A stretch of 50,473 nt of DNA. Source: Dietzia natronolimnaea. GTDB lineage: Bacteria; Actinomycetota; Actinomycetes; Mycobacteriales; Mycobacteriaceae. Below, piece after piece: positions 26,225 through 34,031 of this stretch. The notes beneath the pieces were generated by a model. The model was not told the DNA's origin. It worked only from the letters and a program-made list of their open reading frames with translations, and did no database searches. Position 1 is the stretch's first letter. Every line of letters begins with the position of its first letter. The DNA lies in NCBI RefSeq assembly GCF_002289575.1, contig NZ_NTGA01000029.1, positions 1-50,473 of the forward strand, in the 5' to 3' direction. Position numbers and translations under genes: made by a program.

Positions 26225-26952
26225 GAGTTGGCCGTGCGGACGACGATCACGCCGCACTCCGGGCAGGTCAGGACGTCGTCGGCGGGTGCCGTGCGGAACG
26301 CCGACACGGTGGTGCGGTCGAGATCGATCGCGCAGGCCGAGCATCGGCCACCACTGAGGATCGCCGCACCCACTCCCGCCTGCTGCGCACTACGGGTATA
26401 GAGGTCGAGCAGGTCGGCGGGGAGGTCCTCCGCCTGGCGGGCCCGCTCGGCGGTCGTGGCGGTGACAGAGTCCTCGAGGTCGGCGAGTGCGGTGTCGCGG
26501 ACGGTGGTGGCCATCCCGAGGCGGGCGTCCAGGTCGGTGATGATCGCGCCGGAGTGGCGGACGTCGGCGTCAACCGCCTCGTGGCGCTCGGTCAGCTCGG
26601 AGAGTTCGGCCTCGAGGTTCTCCTGACGACGGTGGAGCGATCCCAGCTCGTACTCGAGCTCGGTGGCCTGCCTGTCGGACAGGCCTCCGGCGGCCAGCGC
26701 CGCGGAGTCGTTCGCGCGACGCCTCCGTACGGCGTCGAGATCCGAGTTCAGCTTGGCGATCGCGCGATCCAGGTCCTCCACGTGGATCCGCGCCCGCGCG
26801 GCGGACTCCACGGCCGCCCGGCGCTCGGCCTCCAACGTGTCCACGGTCGCCTGCTCCGGGAGGGATCGCCGACGGTGGTCGAGGGAGCCCAGGCGCAGGT
26901 CGAGCTCGGCGAGGTCGACGAGTCGACGCTGGAGGGTGGGATCGGCCTTCAT
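26221..26952 (-). CDS. Zinc-ribbon coiled-coil protein (C4-type)
   Basis: The 243-residue protein has a long coiled-coil hairpin (about residues 10-180, rich in E, R, A, L) and a C-terminal C4 zinc ribbon with GGRCSACAIDL and VLTCPECGVIVV, the pattern of Rv2229c and its homologues. Related proteins are proposed nucleic-acid or translation-associated factors, but function is not established. The ATG at 26952 is 11 bases after the Nif3 stop; a TAGTCT box lies 8 bases before it, so a separate start is possible. Confidence 0.9.
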   Translation of the reverse strand: MKADPTLQRRLVDLAELDLRLGSLDHRRRSLPEQATVDTLEAERRAAVESAARARIHVEDLDRAIAKLNSDLDAVRRRRANDSAALAAGGLSDRQATELEYELGSLHRRQENLEAELSELTERHEAVDADVRHSGAIITDLDARLGMATTVRDTALADLEDSVTATTAERARQAEDLPADLLDLYTRSAQQAGVGAAILSGGRCSACAIDLDRTTVSAFRTAPADDVLTCPECGVIVVRTANS

Positions 26953-26963
26953 GAGGGCCAAGA

Positions 26964-28121
26964 CTACCGCCCGACGCCCGCCGTCCCCGACGCCGCCGTC
27001 CACGGATCGGTGCGCAGGTCGCAGACGGTCGCCACCACCCCGACCCCCTCCTCGAGCAACGCCGCGGCCTGCGCACACCAGGGGAACTCGAGTGCCCAGT
27101 GCGCCGCGTCCACCAGTGCCGGGCCGCCTTCCCTCAGGTGCTCGTCGACGACGTGGTGACGCAGGTCTCCGGTGAGGTACACGTCCGCCCCGGCCGCGCG
27201 GGCCGCCCCCAGCAGCGAGTCACCGGAGCCGCCGCACAGCGCGACCCTCCTGACCTCCGTCTCGGGATCACCGGCGGCCCGGACCCCCCACACGGTCCGG
27301 GGCAGTCTGGCGCCGACTAGCGCGGTGAACTCGGCGAGGGTCATGGGTCCGGGCAGGTCGCAGACGCGGCCGAGGCCCGTGTCCTCCGGACCCGGACCGG
27401 GGCCTGCGTGGTTGACCAGCACGTCCATCGCGGGCACCTCGTACGGGTGCGCGGCCGTCACCGCCCGGCGCACCTCGGCCCGCAGTTCGGGGGGCGCCAC
27501 GAACTCCACCCGCGTCTCGGAGACCCGCTCCGGCTCGCCCACCTGACCCCTCGCGGGGGTGGTCCCGTCGCCGGGCCGGAAGCGACCGGTACCCCGCACG
27601 GAGAACGAGCACTCCGTGTACCCGCTCATCCGGCCGGCCCCGGCGGCGAAGACGGCGTGCAGGAGGTCCTCGACGTCGTCGTCGGGCACCGTCACCACCC
27701 ACCTGTCGACGGTGCCGTCACCAGTCGGGACCAGCGGTCGCCCGGGATCCAGCCCCAGCGTCTCGGCGAGGGCGTCGTTGACTCCGGGCCGCGCGGAGTC
27801 GGCGTTGGTGTGCGCGGCGTACAGGGCGCATCCGCCCGCGACCAGGCGGTGCAGCAGCCGACCCTTGGGGGTGTCGGCGGCGATGGAGTGCACCCCGCGC
27901 AGCAGGGGCGGGTGATGGACCAGGAGCAGGTCGGCGCCCACGGCGAGCGCGTGGTCGACCACCTCGTCGGTCGCGTCGACGGCCACCACGACCGTCCCGA
28001 CCTGCGCGGCGGGGTCGCCCGCGACCAGCCCGACACGGTCCCAGGACTCGGCCAACCGGGGCGGGTACGCGTGCTCCAGCAGGTCGATCACATCGGCCAG
28101 GGTGGGCCCACCGGTGGTCAT
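26964..28121 (-). CDS. Nif3-like dinuclear metal centre protein
   Basis: The 385-residue protein has the N- and C-terminal halves of the Nif3/DUF34 family (YqfO type) with a central insert at about residues 125-240. Metal-ligand motifs are LLLVHHPPLLRG, YAAHTNADSA and, near the end, DVYLTGDLRHHVVDEHLREG and DAAHWALEFP. It corresponds to Rv2230c. Enzymatic function remains uncertain in the family; GTP cyclohydrolase and metal-handling roles have been suggested. It overlaps the cobC-like stop by 4 bases (ATGA), so it is coupled to that gene. Confidence 0.92.
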   Translation of the reverse strand: MTTGGPTLADVIDLLEHAYPPRLAESWDRVGLVAGDPAAQVGTVVVAVDATDEVVDHALAVGADLLLVHHPPLLRGVHSIAADTPKGRLLHRLVAGGCALYAAHTNADSARPGVNDALAETLGLDPGRPLVPTGDGTVDRWVVTVPDDDVEDLLHAVFAAGAGRMSGYTECSFSVRGTGRFRPGDGTTPARGQVGEPERVSETRVEFVAPPELRAEVRRAVTAAHPYEVPAMDVLVNHAGPGPGPEDTGLGRVCDLPGPMTLAEFTALVGARLPRTVWGVRAAGDPETEVRRVALCGGSGDSLLGAARAAGADVYLTGDLRHHVVDEHLREGGPALVDAAHWALEFPWCAQAAALLEEGVGVVATVCDLRTDPWTAASGTAGVGR

Positions 28122-29218
28122 CGTCGATCCCCTTCCCGCTCCGCCCGCCAGGCGCGGACGAGTGCGTCCACCATCCTGCCGTCGCGGACCGCCAGGCGCA
28201 GGTGGGTGGCGTCGAGCCCGGGGAACGTGTCACCGCGGCGGGTCGCGATCCCCCGTCGCGCCAGTCCCGCGCGGAACGCGGTGGGATCCGCGCCGTCCGG
28301 GGTGCGCACCAGGACGAACGGGGCCTCGGGGGGCACGACGACCGTGATCCCTGCGGACTCGAGCGCGGCCACCATCGCCCGACGTTGGGCCACCACCTGC
28401 TCGCGCGCGGCCTCCAGCTCGCCGTCCGCCTCCGGACCCAGGCACGCCCGGATCGCCTCGAGCTGCAGCGTGCCGAGGGGCCAGTGCGGCCGGTCAGCGG
28501 CGAGGTCAGCCAGGACCGCCGGATCGCCCACGGCGTAACCCACCCGCAGCCCCGCGAGCGCCCACGTCTTGGTCAACGACCGCAACACCACCAGGCCGGG
28601 AAGGCGGGCGCCGGCCAGCGTGTGCGCGGACTCGTCGTACACCACGTCGCAGAACGCCTCGTCCACCACCGTCACCCGGCCCGGGCGGCACAGCGCCGCG
28701 ACGGTCGCCCTGGCGTGCAGGACCGAGGTGGGGTTTGTGGGATTACCGACGACGACGAGGTCCGCCTCCTCGGGAACGAGCGCCGGATCGAGGCCGTACG
28801 GCGGAGGCAGGATCACTCTGTGGACCGGCACCCCGGCCCGCCGCAACTCGACCTCGGGCTCCGTGAACGACGGGTGCACCACGGCAGCGCGCAGGCCCCT
28901 GCGGGCCGCGTGGTCGGCGAGGAGGTGGAACCCCTCCGAGGCGCCGCCGAGCAACAGCACCGCGTCGGGGTCGACCCCGTGACGGGCCGCGACCGCGGCG
29001 GCGGCGGCGTCGCGGTCCTCGGCGGTGGGGTACCGGCCCAGGTCGCCGAGTCGGTCGGCCAACCTCTCCCGCAGCCACGTGGGAGGGCCGTCACCCCGCA
29101 CGTTGACGGCGAAGTTGACCCCGCCCGGCACCAGCTCGGCGTCGCCGTGGTGTCGCAGCGCCTCCCAGGACGGGCCGTCCGGTTGATGACCAGGCAGGTG
29201 TCCGGGCGCGGCGCTCAT
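28118..29218 (-). CDS. cobC: CobC-type PLP aminotransferase / decarboxylase
   Basis: The 366-residue fold-type I PLP enzyme resembles histidinol-phosphate aminotransferase and threonine-phosphate decarboxylase: NFAVNVRGDGPP, LLLGGASEGFHLL, VVGNPTNPTSVLH, VVDEAFCDV and the PLP lysine in LRSLTKTWALAGLRVGY. In cobalamin synthesis such proteins make aminopropanol phosphate for the CobD product encoded at 31399-32454. It corresponds to Rv2231c (cobC). The ATG at 29218 follows a TAGGCT box by 7 bases. Substrate preference cannot be read from sequence. Confidence 0.85.
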   Translation of the reverse strand: MSAAPGHLPGHQPDGPSWEALRHHGDAELVPGGVNFAVNVRGDGPPTWLRERLADRLGDLGRYPTAEDRDAAAAAVAARHGVDPDAVLLLGGASEGFHLLADHAARRGLRAAVVHPSFTEPEVELRRAGVPVHRVILPPPYGLDPALVPEEADLVVVGNPTNPTSVLHARATVAALCRPGRVTVVDEAFCDVVYDESAHTLAGARLPGLVVLRSLTKTWALAGLRVGYAVGDPAVLADLAADRPHWPLGTLQLEAIRACLGPEADGELEAAREQVVAQRRAMVAALESAGITVVVPPEAPFVLVRTPDGADPTAFRAGLARRGIATRRGDTFPGLDATHLRLAVRDGRMVDALVRAWRAEREGDRR

Positions 29219-29225
29219 GCACGGC

Positions 29226-29231
29226 AGCCTA
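29226..29231 (-). promoter_or_regulatory. Candidate -10 box of the cobC operon (leaderless)
   Basis: Minus-strand TAGGCT followed by 7 bases and ATG at 29218, head of a four-gene operon ending before rnpB. Confidence 0.5.
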
Positions 29232-29314
29232 GGGGGGCTCGGGGCCGGCGGCGACGGGGCGGGTCGCGTGGCGGCGCGGGACGGGTTGCGGCGCGGGTCT
29301 GGGAGAATGACCGC

Positions 29315-29983
29315 ATGCCCGACCGCCCTGTCCTGCTCGTCGATCTCGACGGCACCATCACCGACTCCCTGGACGGCATCGCCAAGTCGCTCCGCCACGC
29401 GCTGGACACCGTCGGCGCCAGCTGGGACGACTCCCGTGACATCCGCTCCATCGCCGGCCCGCCCATGCCCGACACCCTCGCCTCGCTGGGACTCGAGGGC
29501 TCGGAGTTGCAGCGGGCGATGAGCGCGTACCGCGAGCGCTACAGCGACGTGGGGTGGCTCGAGAACGCCGTCTACGAGGGGATGGACGGGCTGCTGACGG
29601 GCCTGGCCGGTCAGGGCTTCCGGATGGCCGTGGCGACGAGTAAGGACCAGCGGGCCGCGCGGCGGATCCTGGATCACTTCGGCCTCGACGAGCCCTTCGA
29701 GTTCATCGGCGGCGCGGACCTGCGGGTCGGCCGATCAGCCAAGGCCGACGTGATCGCGCATTCGCTGGCCTCGGTGGGGGTGGATCCGGTCCCCGAGGGC
29801 GACGGGGGTACCGACGGGGTCCTCATGATCGGCGACCGCGAGCACGACGTGGCCGGGGCCGCCCGCTACGGCATCCCCACCGCGATCGTGCGCTGGGGCT
29901 ACGGCAGCCCCGAGGAGTGGGCCGATGCCCGCTGGTCCCCGGCGGACACGAGCGAACTGGAGCGGATCATCCATGCCTGGTGA
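29315..29983 (+). CDS. ptkA: HAD-superfamily protein, PtkA orthologue
   Basis: The 222-residue HAD protein shows motif I LVDLDGTITDSLDG, motif II VATSKDQRAARR and motif IV MIGDREHDVAGAARYG, with a helical cap between I and II, as in phosphoglycolate phosphatase. By position next to ptpA it is the orthologue of Rv2232, described as the tyrosine kinase PtkA that phosphorylates PtpA. It overlaps ptpA by 11 bases. Whether it works here as kinase or phosphatase cannot be told. GAGAAT lies 6 bases before the ATG. Confidence 0.88.
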   Translation: MPDRPVLLVDLDGTITDSLDGIAKSLRHALDTVGASWDDSRDIRSIAGPPMPDTLASLGLEGSELQRAMSAYRERYSDVGWLENAVYEGMDGLLTGLAGQGFRMAVATSKDQRAARRILDHFGLDEPFEFIGGADLRVGRSAKADVIAHSLASVGVDPVPEGDGGTDGVLMIGDREHDVAGAARYGIPTAIVRWGYGSPEEWADARWSPADTSELERIIHAW

Positions 29984-30449
29984 GCACACCGCCCACGTGG
30001 TCTTCGTCTGTACCGGAAACATCTGCCGCTCCCCCATGGCCGAGGTCATGGCCCGCGACGCGTTCGCCGGGGCCGGGTTGGGCGACAGGGTCTCCGTTTC
30101 GAGCGTGGGGACCGGCGGGTGGCACGTCGGGGACCCGATGGACCCGCGCGCGGCGGCCGAACTGCGGTCCCACGGGTACGACGACTCCCACGTGGCGGCG
30201 CAACTGTCCCCCGCCGACCACACGGCCGACCTGGTGGTGGCGCTCGACCGCGGCCACCGCGACCACCTCCTCGATGCCGGGGTCGAGGAGCACCGCATCC
30301 GACTCCTGCGGGGTTTCGACCCCGCGGCGGACGGCGGGGACGTGGCCGACCCCTACTACGGGGACGACGACGGCTTCACCCGGACCCGTCTGCAGATCAC
30401 CGAGGCGCTCCCCGGGTTGGTGGCCGAGGTGCGTGCCCTCCTGGCGTAG
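29973..30449 (+). CDS. ptpA: Low-molecular-weight protein tyrosine phosphatase PtpA
   Basis: The 158-residue protein has the P-loop CTGNICRS at about residues 14-21 (CX5R with nucleophilic cysteine) and the general-acid motif DPYYGDDDGF near residue 125. It removes phosphate from protein tyrosines; in M. tuberculosis PtpA is secreted and blocks phagosome maturation, a role not implied here. Its start lies inside the end of ptkA, an 11-base overlap that points to coupled synthesis of the kinase-like protein and the phosphatase. Confidence 0.94.
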   Translation: MPGEHTAHVVFVCTGNICRSPMAEVMARDAFAGAGLGDRVSVSSVGTGGWHVGDPMDPRAAAELRSHGYDDSHVAAQLSPADHTADLVVALDRGHRDHLLDAGVEEHRIRLLRGFDPAADGGDVADPYYGDDDGFTRTRLQITEALPGLVAEVRALLA

Positions 30450-30460
30450 CGCTTACGGAC

Positions 30461-30540
30461 CCGTCCAGGCCCGGTTAGGCCCGTACGGGCCCGTTCGGGC
30501 TCATTCATGCCGGTCTGGGCTCATTCATGCCGGCCTGGGC
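30461..30540 (+). repeat. Compound short tandem repeat (10-base and 20-base units)
   Basis: Four 10-base units of consensus CCGTNCGGGC (30461-30500) run into two 20-base units containing TCATTCATGCCGG (30497-30516 and 30517-30536, one difference). The array fills most of the gap between ptpA and the SURF1 gene. Confidence 0.8.
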
Positions 30541-30548
30541 CCAGCGGA

Positions 30549-30554
30549 TACCCT
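30549..30554 (+). promoter_or_regulatory. Candidate -10 box of the SURF1 gene (leaderless)
   Basis: TACCCT followed by 6 bases and ATG at 30561; sequence identical over 17 bases to the start region of the minus-strand gene at 13796. Confidence 0.5.
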
Positions 30555-30560
30555 GGGGCC

Positions 30561-31475
30561 ATGCGGAGTCTGCGGCGCTTTCTGAGTCCCGGCTGGCTGA
30601 TCGGCCTGCTCGCCGTGTCGCTGTTCGCCTGGGCGTGCTTCGCGTTGCTCGCCCCGTGGCAACTGGGCAAGAGCGAGGATCTCGATGCCCGCAACGACCG
30701 CCTGGCGGAGTCCATCGAGGCCGCCCCGGCACCGTTCGGGCAGGTGGTCGACGGCCCCGAGGCGTTCGCGGACCGCGAATGGCGGTTGGTGACGCTGGAC
30801 GGCCGGTGGCAGCCCGACGCCGAGGCGCTGTTGCGGCTCCGCGCGGTCGACGGCGAACCGGTCTTCCAGGTGCTGACGGTGTTCGAGCCGGCTGACGGGC
30901 CGGAGATCCTGGTCAACCGTGGCTACGTTCCCGTCGGCGAGAACAACACGGTCCCCGACTACGCCGCCGCGCCGGGCGGGCCCGTCGAGATCACCGCACG
31001 GATCCGGGCCGCGGAGAGCGGTCAGGCCGAGCCGGTCCTCGTGGACGGGCTCCCGGCCGTGCGTGTCCTGGACCCCGCGGTCCTGGGTGATGCCCTCGAC
31101 CACACGCTCGTGCCCGCCGGGTATCTCCAGCTCACGGGGGACCAGCCCGGTTCGCTCAGCCCGGTGCCGATCCCGGGGATAGAGAACGGCCCGTACCTGT
31201 CCTACGGTCTGCAGTGGCTCGCCTTCGGCGTCCTGGCGCCGCTCGCCCTCGCCTACTTCGCCTGGGCCGAGATCCGGGCGCGTCGTCGCGACGCCGAATC
31301 GGACGGGGCGGACAGGGCGGATGGCGTCTCCTCCGCGCCCCCCACGCACGGGGGGGACGACCCCGACGCGGCGGCGTTCAACGCCCGAGAACGCGCCCTC
31401 AGAGACCGGTACGGTCACCGGGACGACGCCGAGCAACGACGGGCCCACCGGAGGGCGGACCGTCTCCGGACCTGA
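30561..31475 (+). CDS. SURF1 family cytochrome oxidase biogenesis protein
   Basis: The 304-residue membrane protein has an N-terminal membrane segment (about residues 8-32, GWLIGLLAVSLFAWACFALL) ending in the SURF1 motif PWQLGK, an external domain containing PEILVNRGYVPVG, and a C-terminal membrane segment (LQWLAFGVLAPLALAYFAW). SURF1 helps insert haem into cytochrome aa3 oxidase. It corresponds to Rv2235. Its last 77 bases overlap the antisense cobD 3' end. The C-terminal tail after about residue 235 is charged and disordered. Confidence 0.93.
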   Translation: MRSLRRFLSPGWLIGLLAVSLFAWACFALLAPWQLGKSEDLDARNDRLAESIEAAPAPFGQVVDGPEAFADREWRLVTLDGRWQPDAEALLRLRAVDGEPVFQVLTVFEPADGPEILVNRGYVPVGENNTVPDYAAAPGGPVEITARIRAAESGQAEPVLVDGLPAVRVLDPAVLGDALDHTLVPAGYLQLTGDQPGSLSPVPIPGIENGPYLSYGLQWLAFGVLAPLALAYFAWAEIRARRRDAESDGADRADGVSSAPPTHGGDDPDAAAFNARERALRDRYGHRDDAEQRRAHRRADRLRT

Positions 31476-32454
31476 CCGCGAGGACGACCTGAGCCGCGAC
31501 GGCTCCGACCGCGGCCGCCACCTGGGTGGCCCGCATGAGCCGGATCGCCCTGCGGATGTCCTCCGGGCGCGGCGCGGGCCCCCGCCCCAGACCCGGGCGC
31601 ATCTCGACGCCGTAGGGATACGGCGTCCTGCCGCCCAGTCGGACCCCGAGGGCTCCGGCGCACGCTGATTCGATCACCCCCGCATTGGGGCTGGGGTGTG
31701 CCCGGGCGTCCCGCCGCCACGTACCCAGGACGGCCCGGGGCGCGCCCCCGACCACAGGGGCGAGCCCCGCGGCGAGAACGGCCGCCAGGCGCGCGGCGGG
31801 CCAGCCCAGGACATCGTCGAGCCGCGCGGAGGCCCGACCGAAGTCCACATACCTGGTCGAGCGGTGTCCCACCATCGCGTCGAGGGTGTTTGCGGCCCGG
31901 TGCGCGGCGGCACCGGCGGGCCCGGCCACCGCGGCCCAGAACAAGGTCGCCACGGCCGCGTCGGAGGTGTTCTCCGCGACGGACTCGATGACGGCACGGG
32001 CCAGATCATCGGAGTCGAGCACGCTCGGATCACGGCCGCACAGCCACGGCAGGAGTTCGCGACTCGCCGGGACGTCCCCCCGCAACTGCAACTCCGCGTG
32101 CCGCTCCGCCACCCGGAGCAACGAGGTGCCGCCGAGGCAGGACCAGACGGTGACGGCCGTGACAGCCAGCTGCAGGACGGGCCTGCGGGCGGCGAGAGCC
32201 TCCGCCGCACCCACGATGGTCGCGGACCCGCCCACGAGCACCACCGTGTAGGCGAGACCCCGGCCGCGGGTGGCGGCGTCCGTTCCGGTCCCGGTGACGC
32301 CGGGGCCGTCTGTGGTCGGGTGGAGCACCTGCTCCAGTGCCGAGGCGCACCGCCCGAAGCCCGCCACGGGATGCCAGCGGCCGGGATCCGCGAATGCGGC
32401 GTCGGCGGCGAACCCCAGCGCGGTCCCCAGTGCCCGGAGCAGATGTCTGTTCAT
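31399..32454 (-). CDS. cobD: Adenosylcobinamide-phosphate synthase CobD/CbiB
   Basis: CobD/CbiB attaches aminopropanol (or its phosphate) to adenosylcobyric acid at the membrane. The 351-residue protein shows ADPGRWHPVAGFGR, VAENTSDAAVATLFWAAVAGPAGAAAHRAANTLDAMVGH, YVDFGRASARLDDVLGW and SPNAGVIESACAGALGV, all diagnostic. The ATG at 32454 matches the family N-terminus but lies only 3 bases after the 3' end of a tRNA-Val on the same strand, with no ribosome binding site. The 3' end overlaps the SURF1 gene by 77 bases. Confidence 0.94.
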   Translation of the reverse strand: MNRHLLRALGTALGFAADAAFADPGRWHPVAGFGRCASALEQVLHPTTDGPGVTGTGTDAATRGRGLAYTVVLVGGSATIVGAAEALAARRPVLQLAVTAVTVWSCLGGTSLLRVAERHAELQLRGDVPASRELLPWLCGRDPSVLDSDDLARAVIESVAENTSDAAVATLFWAAVAGPAGAAAHRAANTLDAMVGHRSTRYVDFGRASARLDDVLGWPAARLAAVLAAGLAPVVGGAPRAVLGTWRRDARAHPSPNAGVIESACAGALGVRLGGRTPYPYGVEMRPGLGRGPAPRPEDIRRAIRLMRATQVAAAVGAVAAQVVLAVRSGDGPPSGGPVVARRRPGDRTGL

Positions 32455-32457
32455 GAG

Positions 32458-32530
32458 TGCGCGCGGAGGGAATCGAACCCCCGACCGCTGGTGTGTAAGA
32501 CCAGAGCTCTAACCGCTGAGCTACGCGCGC
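32458..32530 (-). tRNA. tRNA-Val (anticodon TAC)
   Basis: 73 bases fold as a complete cloverleaf: acceptor GCGCGCG/CGCGCGC with discriminator A, anticodon stem CTGGT/ACCAG with loop CTTACAC (anticodon TAC), and a T arm with TTCGATT. The 3' CCA is not encoded: the next bases are CTC, followed by the cobD ATG. Confidence 0.95.
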
Positions 32531-32614
32531 GGAAATCGCCGCCTGGATGGTCCCGGACGGTGTGCGACAGAGTATCCCACCCCCCGGGGCGGCGGCCCCG
32601 GGGGTGACCTGTCG

Positions 32615-32650
32615 GGAGACCTTCCCGGAGACCTTCCCGGAGGCCTCCCG
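32615..32650 (+). repeat. Short tandem repeat, 12-base unit, three copies
   Basis: GGAGACCTTCCC occurs twice in exact tandem (32615-32638) and once degenerate (32639-32650), in the gap between tRNA-Val and the RCC1-like gene. The remainder of 32531-32748 shows no gene. Confidence 0.8.
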
Positions 32651-32748
32651 GGAGAACCCGGCCCGGACCGACGGACCGGGCATCCTGGTCGTCGCGGACT
32701 CGGAGGAACCCTCTGGACAACTGTCCGCCGCCACCGCAGAATCCGATC

Positions 32749-33921
32749 ATGGCACACCTCCGCAGGGCCGTTCGTTCGGCAGTCGCGCTCTCGCTGGCGC
32801 TCACCGGCGCGGCCGGGTGCAGCGCCGCCGATCGCGCGGTCATGTCCGCCCCGCCGTGTCCTGACTCGTCGGCGTCACCCACACCTGCCCCGCGGGTGCC
32901 GGGACAGGCGGTGTTCCTCGGCGGTCTCGCCGGGAGCACGCTCCCACCCGGCCCGATCCCGGGATGGGAACAGGTCGTCTCGGTGGCCGATGCCGGCCCC
33001 GCCCTCGCCGCGGTCCACCCGGATGGCACGGTCTCGGTGGTCGGGGAGGATCACCGGGGACTGCTGGCCGGCACAGTGGCCGGATACTCACGGACCCAGC
33101 GGCCCCGCACGGTGCCGGGCGTACAGGACGCGACGTCCGTCGCCGCCGTGGGCGGGGCGTTCCTGGCGACCCGCTCCGACGGATCCGTCGTCGCGTGGGG
33201 CGACGCGTTCATCGCGAGCGGGGGCCGCCGCGACGCCGAGCGGAACCAGGCCACCCCGGGCCCGGTCCCCGACGTCGAGAACGTGATCGAGGTGGCCGCC
33301 GGGCAACTCAACGCGCTGGCCCTCCGCTCCGACGGCACGCTCCAGGGGTGGGGAATCAATCTCACCCAGGTCATCGGCGAGCAGGACGGGACCCGGGTGC
33401 GCACGATTCGGGACGTCCCCGGCGCCGTCAGCGTGGCCAACCCGGGCGGGGCTGCGGTCATCGCCACCGGCACCGGGGAGGTCTGCGCGTGGGGCAACAA
33501 CGTCCACGGACTTCTGGGCGTCGAGCCGCGGGGCGGCCAGAGCCCGCGGGCCGTCCGGGTCGACGGTCTGACCGACATCGTGCAGGTGGCCGCCGGCAGC
33601 GACTACGCGCTCGCGCGGGATACCGACGGGCGCGTCTGGGCGTGGGGTCGCACCGTCTCCGGAGTTCTCGGGGACGGCGCCGCGGAGGACGCGTCGATCG
33701 CGGAGCCCCGCCAGGTGCTGGGTGTACCCCCGATGGACTGGATCGGCGCCGGTGGCACCTCGTCCTTCGGGATCGACCGGAACGGGGGTCTGTGGGCCTG
33801 GGGCGGCGGCCACAGGGAGGCGCCGTACGCCGCCGAGGACCGACGTCCCTACCGCGTGCCGTTGCCGGGGCCCGCACAGGCGGTGTCCGGGGCTGTCGCC
33901 CTCCTCGGCCCGGACCGGTGA
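32749..33921 (+). CDS. RCC1-repeat (beta-propeller) lipoprotein
   Basis: The 390-residue protein has a signal peptide ending in a lipobox (LALTGAAGCSA), then about six degenerate RCC1-type repeats, recognisable by SDGSVVAWGDAF, SDGTLQGWGIN, GTGEVCAWGNNVHGLLG, TDGRVWAWGRTVSGVLGDG and RNGGLWAWGGG, each separated by about 50 residues. RCC1 repeats form a beta-propeller for protein binding. It should be an outward-facing lipid-anchored propeller. No enzymatic motif is visible and partners are unknown. CAGAAT lies 6 bases before the ATG, so the mRNA may be leaderless. Confidence 0.85.
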   Translation: MAHLRRAVRSAVALSLALTGAAGCSAADRAVMSAPPCPDSSASPTPAPRVPGQAVFLGGLAGSTLPPGPIPGWEQVVSVADAGPALAAVHPDGTVSVVGEDHRGLLAGTVAGYSRTQRPRTVPGVQDATSVAAVGGAFLATRSDGSVVAWGDAFIASGGRRDAERNQATPGPVPDVENVIEVAAGQLNALALRSDGTLQGWGINLTQVIGEQDGTRVRTIRDVPGAVSVANPGGAAVIATGTGEVCAWGNNVHGLLGVEPRGGQSPRAVRVDGLTDIVQVAAGSDYALARDTDGRVWAWGRTVSGVLGDGAAEDASIAEPRQVLGVPPMDWIGAGGTSSFGIDRNGGLWAWGGGHREAPYAAEDRRPYRVPLPGPAQAVSGAVALLGPDR

Positions 33922-33941
33922 CGGACGGCCGATCTACGACA

Positions 33942-33970
33942 GAACACCGGCGCCGCCGGCACCGGTGTTC
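33942..33970. terminator. Hairpin between convergent RCC1 and DUF3052 genes
   Basis: GAACACCGGCGCC pairs with GGCACCGGTGTTC (one C-A mismatch in 13) across a 3-base loop, 20 bases after the RCC1-gene stop. No T tract; a likely bidirectional terminator. Confidence 0.6.
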
Positions 33971-34031
33971 CTCACATCGCCCCCGGGGCGCTCCCCCGCT
34001 GAACGGGTCGAGAACCCCCCCGGGGGTGGGA

